Source of the DNA: Bacillus gaemokensis
Lineage (GTDB): Bacteria > Bacillota > Bacilli > Bacillales > Bacillaceae_G
Direction: 5' to 3'
Assembly (NCBI RefSeq): GCF_001590835.1
Contig: NZ_LTAQ01000034.1
Span: forward strand, 39,364 to 103,363
Length of the DNA stretch: 64,000 nucleotides
Shown: positions 47,691-55,556 of the stretch, piece by piece
How positions within the stretch are numbered: the first letter of the stretch is position 1
How the letters are laid out: the number at the start of each line of letters is the position of its first letter
The notes under the pieces: model-generated
The model's input: only the letters and a program-made list of their open reading frames with translations
What the model was told of the DNA's origin: nothing
Database searches by the model: none
Program-made: the position numbers and the translations under genes

Positions 47691-47759
47691 ACGAAAGGAT
47701 ATTTTCGCAAACGTGGAGATAAGTGGTCATTTACAGTTTTCACACCACACAACCCTTGA
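47691..47759 (+). pseudogene. Phage/ICE tyrosine-integrase N-terminus remnant
   Basis: After an AAAGAGG box with ideal spacing, an ACG stands where the ATG should be. It is followed by KGYFRKRGDKWSFTV, the opening of the arm-binding domain of many Firmicutes phage and ICE integrases, and stops after 22 codons. Twenty-seven bases later the second copy of the att-like repeat begins. The catalytic part of the integrase has been deleted. Confidence 0.6.
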
Positions 47760-47786
47760 TATATAAGGACTTTGTAGTTATCTCGT

Positions 47787-47898
47787 AGAATCTTGGGAGA
47801 AGAATGAGCAGTTTTAAATTTGTCCATTTTGTAAAATATAAAAGTGTCATAAACGCTTGTTACACAAGCATTTGTGACACTTTTTATTTGTACTTGAT
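47787..47898 (+). repeat. Direct repeat B: second copy of the gene 3' end plus terminator (att-like)
   Basis: Repeats 44962..45084 with few changes: codons for VESWEKNEQF and stop, the same spacer (an insertion of ten bases is absent), and the terminator AAAGTGTCATAAACGCTTGT...CAAGCATTTGTGACACTTT. Upstream of VESW the sequence diverges and contains a stop, so it is not a whole second gene. Confidence 0.8.
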
Positions 47899-48173
47899 CC
47901 TATAAATGGTTATATATTTTTATGTCTTTTCGCATGAAATCGGATTAAAAAATTAATCACGAAATAAGCTCTTATCTACACTAAATACGTAAATGTTTTT
48001 TATTTTTCAATATAGACAGAACGTATGATAGTGCAGGTATAAGCTTTCCCCTCCTAATTAACAGCTCGTATATTGATAGAAAGATTATCTTGATGTGACT
48101 TTTGGAGGTTCAAATGGTAATTCTACTTTACAGCAAGTTTTCCAATGTACTTGGCATAAAGATGCTATCCATA
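47899..48173. other. Intergenic region, nothing secure
   Basis: AT-rich. A run near 48090..48200 on the plus strand has open frames antisense to the next gene, but none with a convincing start. Confidence 0.35.
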
Positions 48174-48407
48174 TTACAACGTCCCTTTCATTAATAACCC
48201 CAAGATTCCCAAAACAATTGAACTAACAATAATTCGTAAAATCCAAGTTGTATTTAGACTTATTTTTTCTAATTGTTTATTGATTGTGGATATATCCTTT
48301 TCATTAATTGTTGTACGTGTTTCTAAGTTACGAATATCCCGCATTATTTCCTTTTGATCTACCTTCAAATTTTCTAATTTTGCTTTTAAATTATTGATTT
48401 CTTCCAC
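48174..48407 (-). CDS. XhlA-like phage holin-accessory protein
   Basis: 77 residues. The long amphipathic coiled coil (EEINNLKAKLENLKVDQKEI, then NLETRTTINEKDISTINKQLEKI) ends in one membrane segment (ILRIIVSSIVLGILGLLM). This is the architecture of XhlA, which works with a holin (XhlB) and an amidase in prophage PBSX-type lysis. No XhlB or amidase is adjacent, so it is an orphan, probably left from a prophage. The start appears to be GTG 48407, with a GGGGGATG box upstream. Confidence 0.7.
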   Translation of the reverse strand: MEEINNLKAKLENLKVDQKEIMRDIRNLETRTTINEKDISTINKQLEKISLNTTWILRIIVSSIVLGILGLLMKGTL

Positions 48408-48609
48408 ACGCTCACATCCCCCGCTTTTAAAAGTAGCTAGAAATACTTTTACATTATTTTCATTTATACAAATATCTTTATATCACTCTACATATTATTA
48501 TTAAATGCTATTTGGTGTGCATACATTCTTTCTAATTTTTCAATTCATTTAACTTAAAGAAAAAAGAACCCCCTACTCTAGAGATAGTGTAAAAGTAGCT
48601 ACCATTAAC

Positions 48610-48819
48610 CTATAAATTAATAATATATTCTTCATCATATTTATCGTATTGTAATCCAACACCTATATTTAATTTTGTTATTTGGTCTTTCAAAAATGGT
48701 AGCTGTTCCCTCTCTCTTGTTGCAATTTCAATTCCATATTTCTTAGTTAAGTAGGCTAACTCTACTAAAAACCATTCTCTTCGTAATTCTATCGGAATAT
48801 CATACGTCCTTTTTCTCAT
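48610..48819 (-). CDS. Small protein of unknown function
   Basis: 69 residues from ATG 48819, chosen because GAGGTGA precedes it; a ten-residue longer form from 48849 has no site. It is charged and Tyr-rich (MRKRTYDIPIELRREWFLVE, ending YDKYDEEYIINL), without signal or membrane segment. I do not recognise it. Confidence 0.5.
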   Translation of the reverse strand: MRKRTYDIPIELRREWFLVELAYLTKKYGIEIATREREQLPFLKDQITKLNIGVGLQYDKYDEEYIINL

Positions 48820-49174
48820 ATCTATTGTCACCTCATCGATTTTCATCATTAAAAAAGATTATTCTTATTCAAGATTATCCTTTTTAGAGATTTTGAAATC
48901 TTTCATTAACGAAAGCTAAAGTAATTAAAGTTAATGAAGTACTATAGTATATGCTCGTCCTTTTAAAGCCGTGACATCTCTGTAAATGAAACGATATCAA
49001 GGAATATTCTGTAAGCATTAAATGAGATTAAAACTAGCTGAAGTTATATATGCTCTTCACTCATTTATTTAGAAAATATTTATATCTAACTCGCATTTAA
49101 ATTTACATAATATTATTATGTAATAGTAAGTAGGCAGAAGCATGCCTCACCTACCTACTATTTTCTACATTAAA

Positions 49175-49327
49175 CTAGGAGCATCTTGGAACACCTAATG
49201 CTAGAAATAGAGCTGCTATACTTGCTGTGATTGGCACTTTTAATGTAATAACATCATCTACTTTTGTCACTAAAAAGAACGCACCATTCTCTTGTAAAAT
49301 ACAAGTTACTAATAATTGCAATTCCAT
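49175..49327 (-). CDS. 50-residue conserved-looking small protein
   Basis: A strong AAAGGAGGGGG site precedes ATG 49327. The protein begins MELQLLVTCILQENGAFFLV, continues TKVDDVITLKVPITASIAAL and ends FLALGVPRCS. The hydrophobic middle and paired Cys (9 and 49) suggest a small structural or spore-associated protein. I believe similar short proteins occur in the B. cereus group but cannot name the family. Confidence 0.65.
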   Translation of the reverse strand: MELQLLVTCILQENGAFFLVTKVDDVITLKVPITASIAALFLALGVPRCS

Positions 49328-49457
49328 TTATCCCCCTCCTTTCAGACGAGTTACTAGTAATCTATGAATTTATTGTAGAAAGGTAATAGGAACAATATCT
49401 ATTTTTCCGTATATAATGAAAAATAGTTTTTTATTCCTATCCAAAAGAGGTATAAAA

Positions 49458-49596
49458 ATGGAACTTTTGAATAATATTGATGCATTTTTATTCTTAATAG
49501 CTCTTATGTATCATTGCATTCTTTATTGAAGAAATTAAAAAGTAAGAACAAGAAAATGGAGAAATCATTATAGAAGATGAGAAAAGCGCTAAATAA
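49458..49596 (+). pseudogene. Small membrane protein gene, frameshifted
   Basis: An AGAGG box and ATG 49458 open MELLNNIDAFLFLIAL, after which the frame closes at 49537. One base over, LCIIAFFIEEIKK, a TAA, and EQENGEIIIEDEKSAK continue to 49596. Read together this is a single-span membrane protein of about 45 residues broken by one shift and one nonsense change. A terminator (AGCGCT / AGCGCT plus T-run, 49585..49609) follows. Confidence 0.55.
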
Positions 49597-49612
49597 TAGC
49601 GCTCTTTTTATT

Positions 49613-49786
49613 TGAGGTTGTAGTAGCGTCACCACGTCTTTTGGAACTCAATATTCCAATTTAAGAATTATTAGTTACCTACTCTATGATGATCCAGGAA
49701 TAATTAGGTTTACACTGTATATGCTACCAATTTTTCTGATTGCATTAGCTATCGTTAATTTCCTACCAAAATCTGATGACCACTAG
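49613..49786 (+). pseudogene. C-terminal fragment of a membrane protein
   Basis: An open frame without a start reads SNLRIISYLLYDDPGIIRFT, then LYMLPIFLIALAIVNFLP to a TAG at 49786. It has one clear membrane segment and no ribosome site. Probably a gene tail. Confidence 0.35.
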
Positions 49787-49877
49787 TAAAGGATCGGTTT
49801 CTAAGAGGACGGGCTTATCTTTCTACGTTGTGAGTATAGCCCGCCCAGCTTCGTGTTATATCGACATTATATTACTT

Positions 49878-50093
49878 TTAAAGTACAATCCTTACTAGAT
49901 TAAATACGGTTACGGCAAGTCCAATGACGACTAGGGTGGAACCAATTGTACTTTTTTGATTGTTCTTACGGCTTTTAATTAATACCAGACCAATAATGAT
50001 TAAAATAATACTAAAAATAAAATTTGCAACCAATAATGTAGAGTTGTTCCCTCCAAAAAGGAAATCTAATGTTTTATCAATAGAACTTTCCAT
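49878..50093 (-). CDS. Small membrane protein, two spans
   Basis: 71 residues. LLVANFIFSIILIIIGLVLI and GSTLVVIGLAVTVFNLVRIVL are hydrophobic, separated by a basic, Asn-rich loop (KSRKNNQKST). A GGGGGTAT box lies nine bases before the ATG. Function unknown. Confidence 0.6.
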   Translation of the reverse strand: MESSIDKTLDFLFGGNNSTLLVANFIFSIILIIIGLVLIKSRKNNQKSTIGSTLVVIGLAVTVFNLVRIVL

Positions 50094-50322
50094 ATGTTAT
50101 ACCCCCATTTTCACTTCTAATCTATATGTATCTTGATACTCCACTCTACCATTCCCACTTTGTTTTCTTAATTTAATAAACACTTTACCATAAATCACCT
50201 AGTAAATTATTAAAATATATATTTCTTAAGAAAAAAGTAAGTAATTGGATAAGAATGCGGTCTGGTAAAAGGGAATAACATCGCATAGCATGTACTAAAA
50301 AGAAATGAGGATTGAATTAGGC

Positions 50323-50745
50323 ATGGATATATCTGAATATTATTACGACTATGATTACGATTGTTATATTAAAAAAATGTATCTTAGTCGAAAAAATCAT
50401 AGTTGTTGTTATTGGCAAACATTCTCCTCTGGTCCTTTATTCCGAAACGCAAACACCGACTTCATTCAGGTTTCCATTCTAAATCAAAGTGGCGAATCAC
50501 AAACCGTAACCGTATCGATAACTAATTAGAAAAATACTTGTGTCGCTCTGGAATACCCAAAGTACGAATACCTTTACGGAGAGCTAATTAGTTCGTTACG
50601 AAATGGCAACAGCAACGACGATACCTACACGGCAATTATTTAGCGTTCGAGCGTTCTTTCCAACTGATCTGATACAACCAATTAACCCACATTCGCCTGT
50701 TATCGTAAACACATAGAGAATCGGCGCTGCGGGTGTGACTCGTGA
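50323..50745 (+). pseudogene. Decayed spore-type beta-sandwich protein (paralogue of the 63.5-kb gene)
   Basis: An ATG at 50323 opens a Tyr/Asp-rich start (MDISEYYYDYDYD), then GPLFRNANTDFIQVSILNQS and GESQTVTVSITN before a stop. After frame changes, TIPTRQLFSVRAFF (about 50620) and HSPVIVNT-TAG-RIGAAGV (about 50685) follow. The last two match IPPRQLFSVRTF and LSPVTVNTWGISAAGV at 63570..63715, with TGG turned into TAG. The gene is broken at least twice and runs into the bsaA 3' end. Confidence 0.55.
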
Positions 50746-50749
50746 TTTT

Positions 50750-51229
50750 TTAACGGAGAAGTTTTTCAATTTCCTTCTCCAACTCTTCCGGCTTCGTCTG
50801 CGGCGCAAAACGATCAATCACGTTTCCATCACGCCCTATTAAAAACTTCGTAAAGTTCCACTTCACTGCCTTCATGCCAAGTATGCCTGGCGCTTGCTCC
50901 GTCATATACGTATATAGCGGATGAGCACCGTCACCTTTCACATCAACTTTAGCGAACATTGGAAAGGATACACCGTAATTTAATTCACAAAAACTAGTAA
51001 TGTCCTCTTCTGCACCTGGCTCTTGTCCTCCAAATTGGTTGCACGGGAAACCTAGAATTTCAAATCCTTGGTCTTTATATTTTTCATAAATAGCTTGTAA
51101 CCCTTTATACTGCGGTGTAAATCCACATTTGCTTGCAACGTTTACAATGAGAAGCACCTTTCCTTCATAACCTTTCAACGATCTTTCTTCTCCTGTAATT
51201 ATTTTTGCAGAAAAATCATAAATTGTCAT
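50750..51229 (-). CDS. bsaA: Glutathione peroxidase family thiol peroxidase
   Basis: A 159-residue thioredoxin-fold peroxidase. The peroxidatic Cys 35 lies in [24 protein letters not shown] carries the resolving-type Cys and the Gln of the catalytic triad, and [14 protein letters not shown] the Trp and Asn. All residues of the Cys-type (non-selenium) GPx family are present. It reduces hydroperoxides, probably with thioredoxin since Bacillus lacks glutathione. The symbol follows B. subtilis bsaA. Confidence 0.9.
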   Translation of the reverse strand: MTIYDFSAKIITGEERSLKGYEGKVLLIVNVASKCGFTPQYKGLQAIYEKYKDQGFEILGFPCNQFGGQEPGAEEDITSFCELNYGVSFPMFAKVDVKGDGAHPLYTYMTEQAPGILGMKAVKWNFTKFLIGRDGNVIDRFAPQTKPEELEKEIEKLLR

Positions 51230-51453
51230 ATGTCACCATCCCCCTCTACTAATTCATACTTATTCTAATCATATATGTATTTATCTTTCTCGTCTAATGA
51301 CAGCGTTTTATTTTTCTTCAATAATTCAACACAAATTACTAGACATTCCCCTTGGAAAGTTTTACGATTAAATCGTGAACAAAATGTGACAGTTTACATT
51401 CTAAATTGTGACATTTTCAATTCCATTATACTGAAAAAAGGATGGTGTTGATA

Positions 51454-51663
51454 ATGAAAACTGCACAACGTGAAATGCTTTCAAATCGCGAGTTTTATTT
51501 CGTACTATACATGATGTTATTATTTGTCGCTGGCTGGGTGATGGATGTAAACGGACTATTTTTAAGTAAATACTTTTCTCTTGCAGGAATGATTTCTCTT
51601 CCACTAGTTGGTGGTCTTGTCGGATTCTTTATTATGACAATTAATAAAGAACAGAAAAATTAA
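51454..51663 (+). CDS. Small membrane protein, two spans
   Basis: 69 residues from ATG 51454 (an AAAGGA box upstream; the ATG at 51442 is too close to it). FYFVLYMMLLFVAGWVMDV and LAGMISLPLVGGLVGFFIMTI are membrane segments. A strong terminator follows. Function unknown. Confidence 0.65.
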   Translation: MKTAQREMLSNREFYFVLYMMLLFVAGWVMDVNGLFLSKYFSLAGMISLPLVGGLVGFFIMTINKEQKN

Positions 51664-51679
51664 TATCGTCATTACATAA

Positions 51680-51714
51680 AGGCAGAAAACGATTTTTCGT
51701 TTTCTGCCTTTTCT
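51680..51714 (+). terminator. Rho-independent terminator
   Basis: AGGCAGAAAACGA / TCGTTTTCTGCCT perfect stem followed by TTTTC. Confidence 0.9.
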
Positions 51715-51754
51715 TTTATAATGAAAAATATGATAAATAACAAGGAGTGATACA

Positions 51755-52166
51755 ATGAGGGGCATTACCAAATATTTATGTTTCACTTTATTTATTGTTA
51801 TATTGCTATTTGCAGGAGTACGACTTCAAGTTTATCTAAATCAACAAGCCGAAGTGTTTTATAATTTTTATCCTAAATTATTTTTTTGCATTTTTCCCAT
51901 TCTTCATCGGCATCACACTACGATTCTTTCAACTTCTCAATAATAAACAGAACAAACAACACTGGCACTTTCAGCTAGAAAAATTTGTTGGAATTGTCCT
52001 ACCTGCAACAATTTTGGCCTTTTCCCCTATTCTATTAGCCTCATCTATCGTAAATTTTCTTCCCTATTTAGCTATGATGACTATTTTAAATACAACATTT
52101 ACCACAACAATAAGTATAATAGCCGGTTACTCTTTGTTAGATAGTTTCATAAAAAAAGCAAACTAA
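51755..52166 (+). pseudogene. Membrane protein gene frameshifted at a T7 run
   Basis: AAGGAG and ATG 51755 start MRGITKYLCFTLFIVILLFA. At the seven-T run 51881..51887 the frame turns into nonsense and ends at 51943. One frame over, FFAFFPFFIGITLRFFQLLN continues through three more hydrophobic stretches to TAA 52166 (SLLDSFIKKAN). Joined, it is a four-span membrane protein of about 137 residues. The homopolymer suggests slippage, either a mutation, phase variation or a sequencing error. Confidence 0.65.
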
Positions 52167-52212
52167 CATTATACAAATCCGACAAGAATGAAACCCTTCT
52201 GGATATACACAA

Positions 52213-52256
52213 ATAAAGTGAAACTTTAATCAGTGGGGGGCTTCATCCCCCACCAA
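52213..52256 (+). repeat. Partial bcr1-like repeat
   Basis: ATAAAGTGAAACTTTAATCA followed by the GTGGGGG/CCCCCAC hairpin is the same as the first 40 bases of the element at 39819. The remaining 100 bases are missing, and the sigma-factor gene is joined at that point. Confidence 0.75.
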
Positions 52257-52373
52257 AAAATGAGCTGCCTTATAAACATCTTGAATCGTTTTATCATACA
52301 GTTCACTGTATGCCTCTTGATTTCCTGATAAGGTCCGCTCGATGAGATAGTGATAGTCTGTTTCCTGATCCAT
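52230..52373 (-). pseudogene. ECF sigma factor gene, truncated at a bcr1 fragment
   Basis: AGGAGGGGAG and ATG 52373 open MDQETDYHYLIERTLSGNQE, then AYSELYDKTIQDVYKAAHFL, the region 2.1 helices of an extracytoplasmic-function sigma factor. After about 41 residues the frame enters the bcr1 hairpin (GDEAPH) and stops at 52230. Regions 2.2 to 4 and any anti-sigma gene are gone. The deletion joint lies exactly at the bcr1 fragment. Confidence 0.72.
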
Positions 52374-52573
52374 GCTTCTCCCCTCCTTTGTCCTACACTA
52401 TATATTGGCAAGTAAAAAACATTTCGTTCGATTTTTTAATATGAATTTTTCCATAAACTAATTAATCGCTTTATAACGTCCACTTATAATCTTTTATAAC
52501 AATTATATAATTTTCCATTTTGTGATGGGGATTTAAAATAATATGTAGAATGTATTTTTAGGAGGACATACAA

Positions 52574-53551
52574 ATGAAGGCTATTGTTGTAACTGCATTT
52601 GGTGGACCTGAAACAATGAAGTATACAGAAGTAGATATGCCGACTTTTAATGAAAAGCAGGTGTTAATTCGAGTTATTGCTACAAGCGTCAATTTTGCTG
52701 ATATTAAATCTCGCTATGGTAAAAAAGGAAACAGCCCCCCTCCATTTACTCCTGGGATAGACGCAGCAGGAATTGTAGAAAAAGTTGGAGCAGATGTAAA
52801 AAGCATTCAAGTAGGACAGCGTGTAATCGCCTTTCCTCTTAATGGTTCATATGCTGAATATGTTATCGCAAATGAAAACCTTACGTTTGTGTTACCTGAT
52901 GAAGTTGACTTCACAACCGCAGCCGCTTGTCCGATCGTATCTTTTACGAGTTATAATTTACTTGCAAATGTTGCAAGATTACAGCAAGGTGAATCAGTTC
53001 TCATTCATGCAGCAGCTGGCGGAATTGGAACAACAGCTATTCAATTAGCTAAAACACTGGGCGCTGGAAAAATTATTGGAACAGTCGGAAGCGAGTCAAA
53101 AAGAAAAATCGCTTTAGACGCTGGTGCTGACCACGTAATCTGTTATCAAAATGAAGACTTTGTAGAGAGGGTAAATGAACTTACTGACGGAGAAGGTGCT
53201 AACGTTATATTAGATTCCATTTCTGGAACTGTGTCAGAGAAAAGTTTGAAATGTCTTGCTTACTATGGACGTCTCGTCCATTTTGGTAATGCAAGCGGTG
53301 AAATCGGTACATTCCAGACGAAGGATTTACACGCAAGTTGTCGTTCGATTCTTGGATTTAGCTTTGGAACAACTCGTAAAAAACATCCTGAGCTACTTCA
53401 TAACACTGCGGAGCAAGTTTTTCGGTACTTACGTAATGGCAGCTTACAAATTGAAGTTGGTAAACGGTTTACACTTCAAGATGCAGGGAAAGCACATAAA
53501 TGGGTCGAAAGTAGACAGAGTACAGGGAAAATCATTCTTGATGTTAAATAG
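52574..53551 (+). CDS. NADPH:quinone reductase-like MDR dehydrogenase
   Basis: 325 residues. A GroES-like N-terminal domain with PGIDAAGIVEKVGADV precedes a Rossmann domain with the nucleotide loop HAAAGGIGTTAIQLAK near residue 145. It lacks the zinc-binding Cys set of alcohol dehydrogenases, which fits the quinone-oxidoreductase (zinc-free) group. It likely reduces quinones or enones with NADPH. AGGAGG precedes the ATG. The gene at 53563 follows after 11 bases and is cotranscribed. Confidence 0.88.
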   Translation: MKAIVVTAFGGPETMKYTEVDMPTFNEKQVLIRVIATSVNFADIKSRYGKKGNSPPPFTPGIDAAGIVEKVGADVKSIQVGQRVIAFPLNGSYAEYVIANENLTFVLPDEVDFTTAAACPIVSFTSYNLLANVARLQQGESVLIHAAAGGIGTTAIQLAKTLGAGKIIGTVGSESKRKIALDAGADHVICYQNEDFVERVNELTDGEGANVILDSISGTVSEKSLKCLAYYGRLVHFGNASGEIGTFQTKDLHASCRSILGFSFGTTRKKHPELLHNTAEQVFRYLRNGSLQIEVGKRFTLQDAGKAHKWVESRQSTGKIILDVK

Positions 53552-53562
53552 AGGTGTCATTT

Positions 53563-54177
53563 ATGGGATCACGAATTATGCATTTAATTATTGCAAATGG
53601 TATTGCAGAGAAATTATCCATCCAAGATAAAACATCTTTCTTACTTGGTGGAGTCGCTCCTGATGCAGTTCGTTCAAAAGAAGAAAAAGTGGCTTCACAT
53701 TTCTATGCTGGGACAACAAAGAATTATACAAGAAGAATTGACTTTGACGCGTTTCTTCAAAAATATAAAAAGTATATAAATTCCCCTTTTGTTTTAGGGT
53801 ATTATACCCACCTTATTGCCGATAATAATTGGCTCAATGGATTTTTTCTTCCTTGGCTCAAAAATAGGATAGAGCATGATCAAGCAATTGTATCTATGTA
53901 TTATAATGATTTTAAATTATTAAACGGAAAATTGTTACACCACTACGATAGAGATCAGCAATTCCTTCCGCTCCTTAACCAAAAAGCAAATATAGTAAAC
54001 ATTGAAGGAGTAACAGAAGAAAATTTGCTAGCCTTTAAAAAACTTATTTTTGACGATATGCTGTATCCAAAGCAAGATTTGCATATAGACTTACAGGTGT
54101 TTACATTCGATCAAATTATCGGCTATATAGAAACTTCTATTGAACAAGGTGTTTTCTTTTTAGAAAAGATCTGTTAA
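53563..54177 (+). CDS. Zinc-dependent phospholipase C-like hydrolase
   Basis: 204 residues from ATG 53563 with AGAGGTG upstream. MHLIIANGIAEKL, FLLGGVAPDAV, then ASHFY and LGYYTHLIADNNW are the His/Asp boxes of the zinc-dependent phospholipase C/S1-P1 nuclease-like fold found in many small Bacillus proteins. There is no signal peptide, so it is not the secreted toxin type. The substrate is unknown. It forms an operon with the MDR dehydrogenase. Confidence 0.7.
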   Translation: MGSRIMHLIIANGIAEKLSIQDKTSFLLGGVAPDAVRSKEEKVASHFYAGTTKNYTRRIDFDAFLQKYKKYINSPFVLGYYTHLIADNNWLNGFFLPWLKNRIEHDQAIVSMYYNDFKLLNGKLLHHYDRDQQFLPLLNQKANIVNIEGVTEENLLAFKKLIFDDMLYPKQDLHIDLQVFTFDQIIGYIETSIEQGVFFLEKIC

Positions 54178-54233
54178 ACGATACTGTTGAAAATCCCCAA
54201 AAATAAAAGAGCCTTTGAAGATCATTTTTTAGG

Positions 54234-54275
54234 TTCTTATTGAAGTATAACGCGCTCGTTATACTTCAATAAGAA
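54234..54275. repeat. Perfect 19-bp inverted repeat
   Basis: TTCTTATTGAAGTATAACG (54234..54252), loop CGCT, and its exact reverse complement (54257..54275). It has no T-run right after, so it may be a terminator for the upstream operon, a protein site or a small mobile repeat. A separate terminator (AGACGTG/CACGTCT, 54299..54328) serves the helicase gene. Confidence 0.8.
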
Positions 54276-54367
54276 GTGTTATAGAGAAAACCAATAAAAA
54301 GACGTGACTGCTTTATACAGACACGTCTTCTCACTTTTATTCTTCCACTATTAATGAACGCTTCACA

Positions 54368-55537
54368 TTATCTAGGTTTTTTCTTCCCAGTAAATGCTGG
54401 TTTCTTTTTCTTTGGCACTTTCGGTTTAGACTCCACAAATGTTCCTTTAAACATTTCTTGCTTCTTAAACTGAATGCCTAGCTTTTTCGCAAATTGAAGT
54501 AATTTCTTCTCTTCTTGTGGTGTTACAAGCGAAACAACTGTCCCCTCTTTACCCATGCGTCCTGTACGTCCTGAACGATGGATATATTGATCTAGTGTAT
54601 CAGGTAATTCTAAATGAATTACATGTGTTAAATCATCGATATCTAACCCACGTGCTGCAATATCTGTCGCTAGTAAGATTTCTAATTTTCCATGACGTAT
54701 TCCGCGTAGCGTCGCTTCACGTTCTTGTTTGTTTGCTTCCGCATGAAGAGCTGCTGCTTTCATTTTACGGAATTTCAGTTTCTCAGTAATTTCATCTAGG
54801 CGGAAGGGATCATTCAAAAAGGCAACAGCCTTCACATTACCCATATGCATAATTCTTCTAATATAATCATTTTTTTCACGACGTTCACAAACGATATACG
54901 TATGCTCAACTAGGCTCTTTGTCTCTGTACGTGTTACGCGAACTAATTGTGGCTCAACTGCAAAATCACGCGCTACCTCTTCCGCAGCTTTTGTCATTGT
55001 CGCTGAGAAGAATACTAATTGACGATCGCGCATTGTTGATTTAATTACATCCAATACAGCTTCCATCATTTTTTGTTTTACAATTTGATCAAATTCATCA
55101 AATACAATCGTCTTTACTTCATGCATTTTTAACTTTTTCATGCGAATTAATTCTAAAATACGTCCCGGTGAACCAACAATTACTTTTGGATGTTTCTTCA
55201 ATTTCTCTACTTGGCGCTTAATATCCGCACCTCCAATTAAAGATGCACCTGAAATATCAGTTCCTGCTGTAAACTTTTGAACTTCTTCATGAATTTGCAT
55301 AACAAGTTCACGCGTTGGTGCTAGGATTACAACTTGTGGTTGTTTCACTTCAGGATTAATTTTATGTAAAAGTGGTAATAAGTACGCTAATGTTTTTCCT
55401 GTCCCAGTTGGAGATTCAGCTATAACGTCTTGTCCTTCTAAAATGGTTGGAATCGCTTGTTTTTGAATTTCAGTGAACTCTTTAAAACCAGCCTTCTCCC
55501 AAGCTTGTTGTAAAAATGGTTGCATATCTTTTATCAT
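54368..55537 (-). CDS. yfmL: DEAD-box RNA helicase, YfmL-like
   Basis: 389 residues with both RecA domains: Q-motif (FKEFTEIQKQAIP), motif I SPTGTGKT, Ia PTRELVMQ, motif II DEFD (DEAD variant), SAT in FFSATM, motif V ATDIAARGLDID and VI HRSGRTGRMG. The C-terminal tail is short and Lys-rich (KPKVPKKKKPAFTGKKKPR), which favours RNA binding. YfmL of B. subtilis aids 50S assembly and cold growth. The length agrees. AAAGGAG precedes the ATG. Confidence 0.85.
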   Translation of the reverse strand: MIKDMQPFLQQAWEKAGFKEFTEIQKQAIPTILEGQDVIAESPTGTGKTLAYLLPLLHKINPEVKQPQVVILAPTRELVMQIHEEVQKFTAGTDISGASLIGGADIKRQVEKLKKHPKVIVGSPGRILELIRMKKLKMHEVKTIVFDEFDQIVKQKMMEAVLDVIKSTMRDRQLVFFSATMTKAAEEVARDFAVEPQLVRVTRTETKSLVEHTYIVCERREKNDYIRRIMHMGNVKAVAFLNDPFRLDEITEKLKFRKMKAAALHAEANKQEREATLRGIRHGKLEILLATDIAARGLDIDDLTHVIHLELPDTLDQYIHRSGRTGRMGKEGTVVSLVTPQEEKKLLQFAKKLGIQFKKQEMFKGTFVESKPKVPKKKKPAFTGKKKPR

Positions 55538-55556
55538 TTGTTTTTCTCCTTTATCT

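Noticed and set aside
47787-47840. Second copy of the Gln-rich gene
   Set aside because: Only the last ten codons are shared; upstream there is a stop and unrelated sequence, so it is an att-like copy and not a gene.
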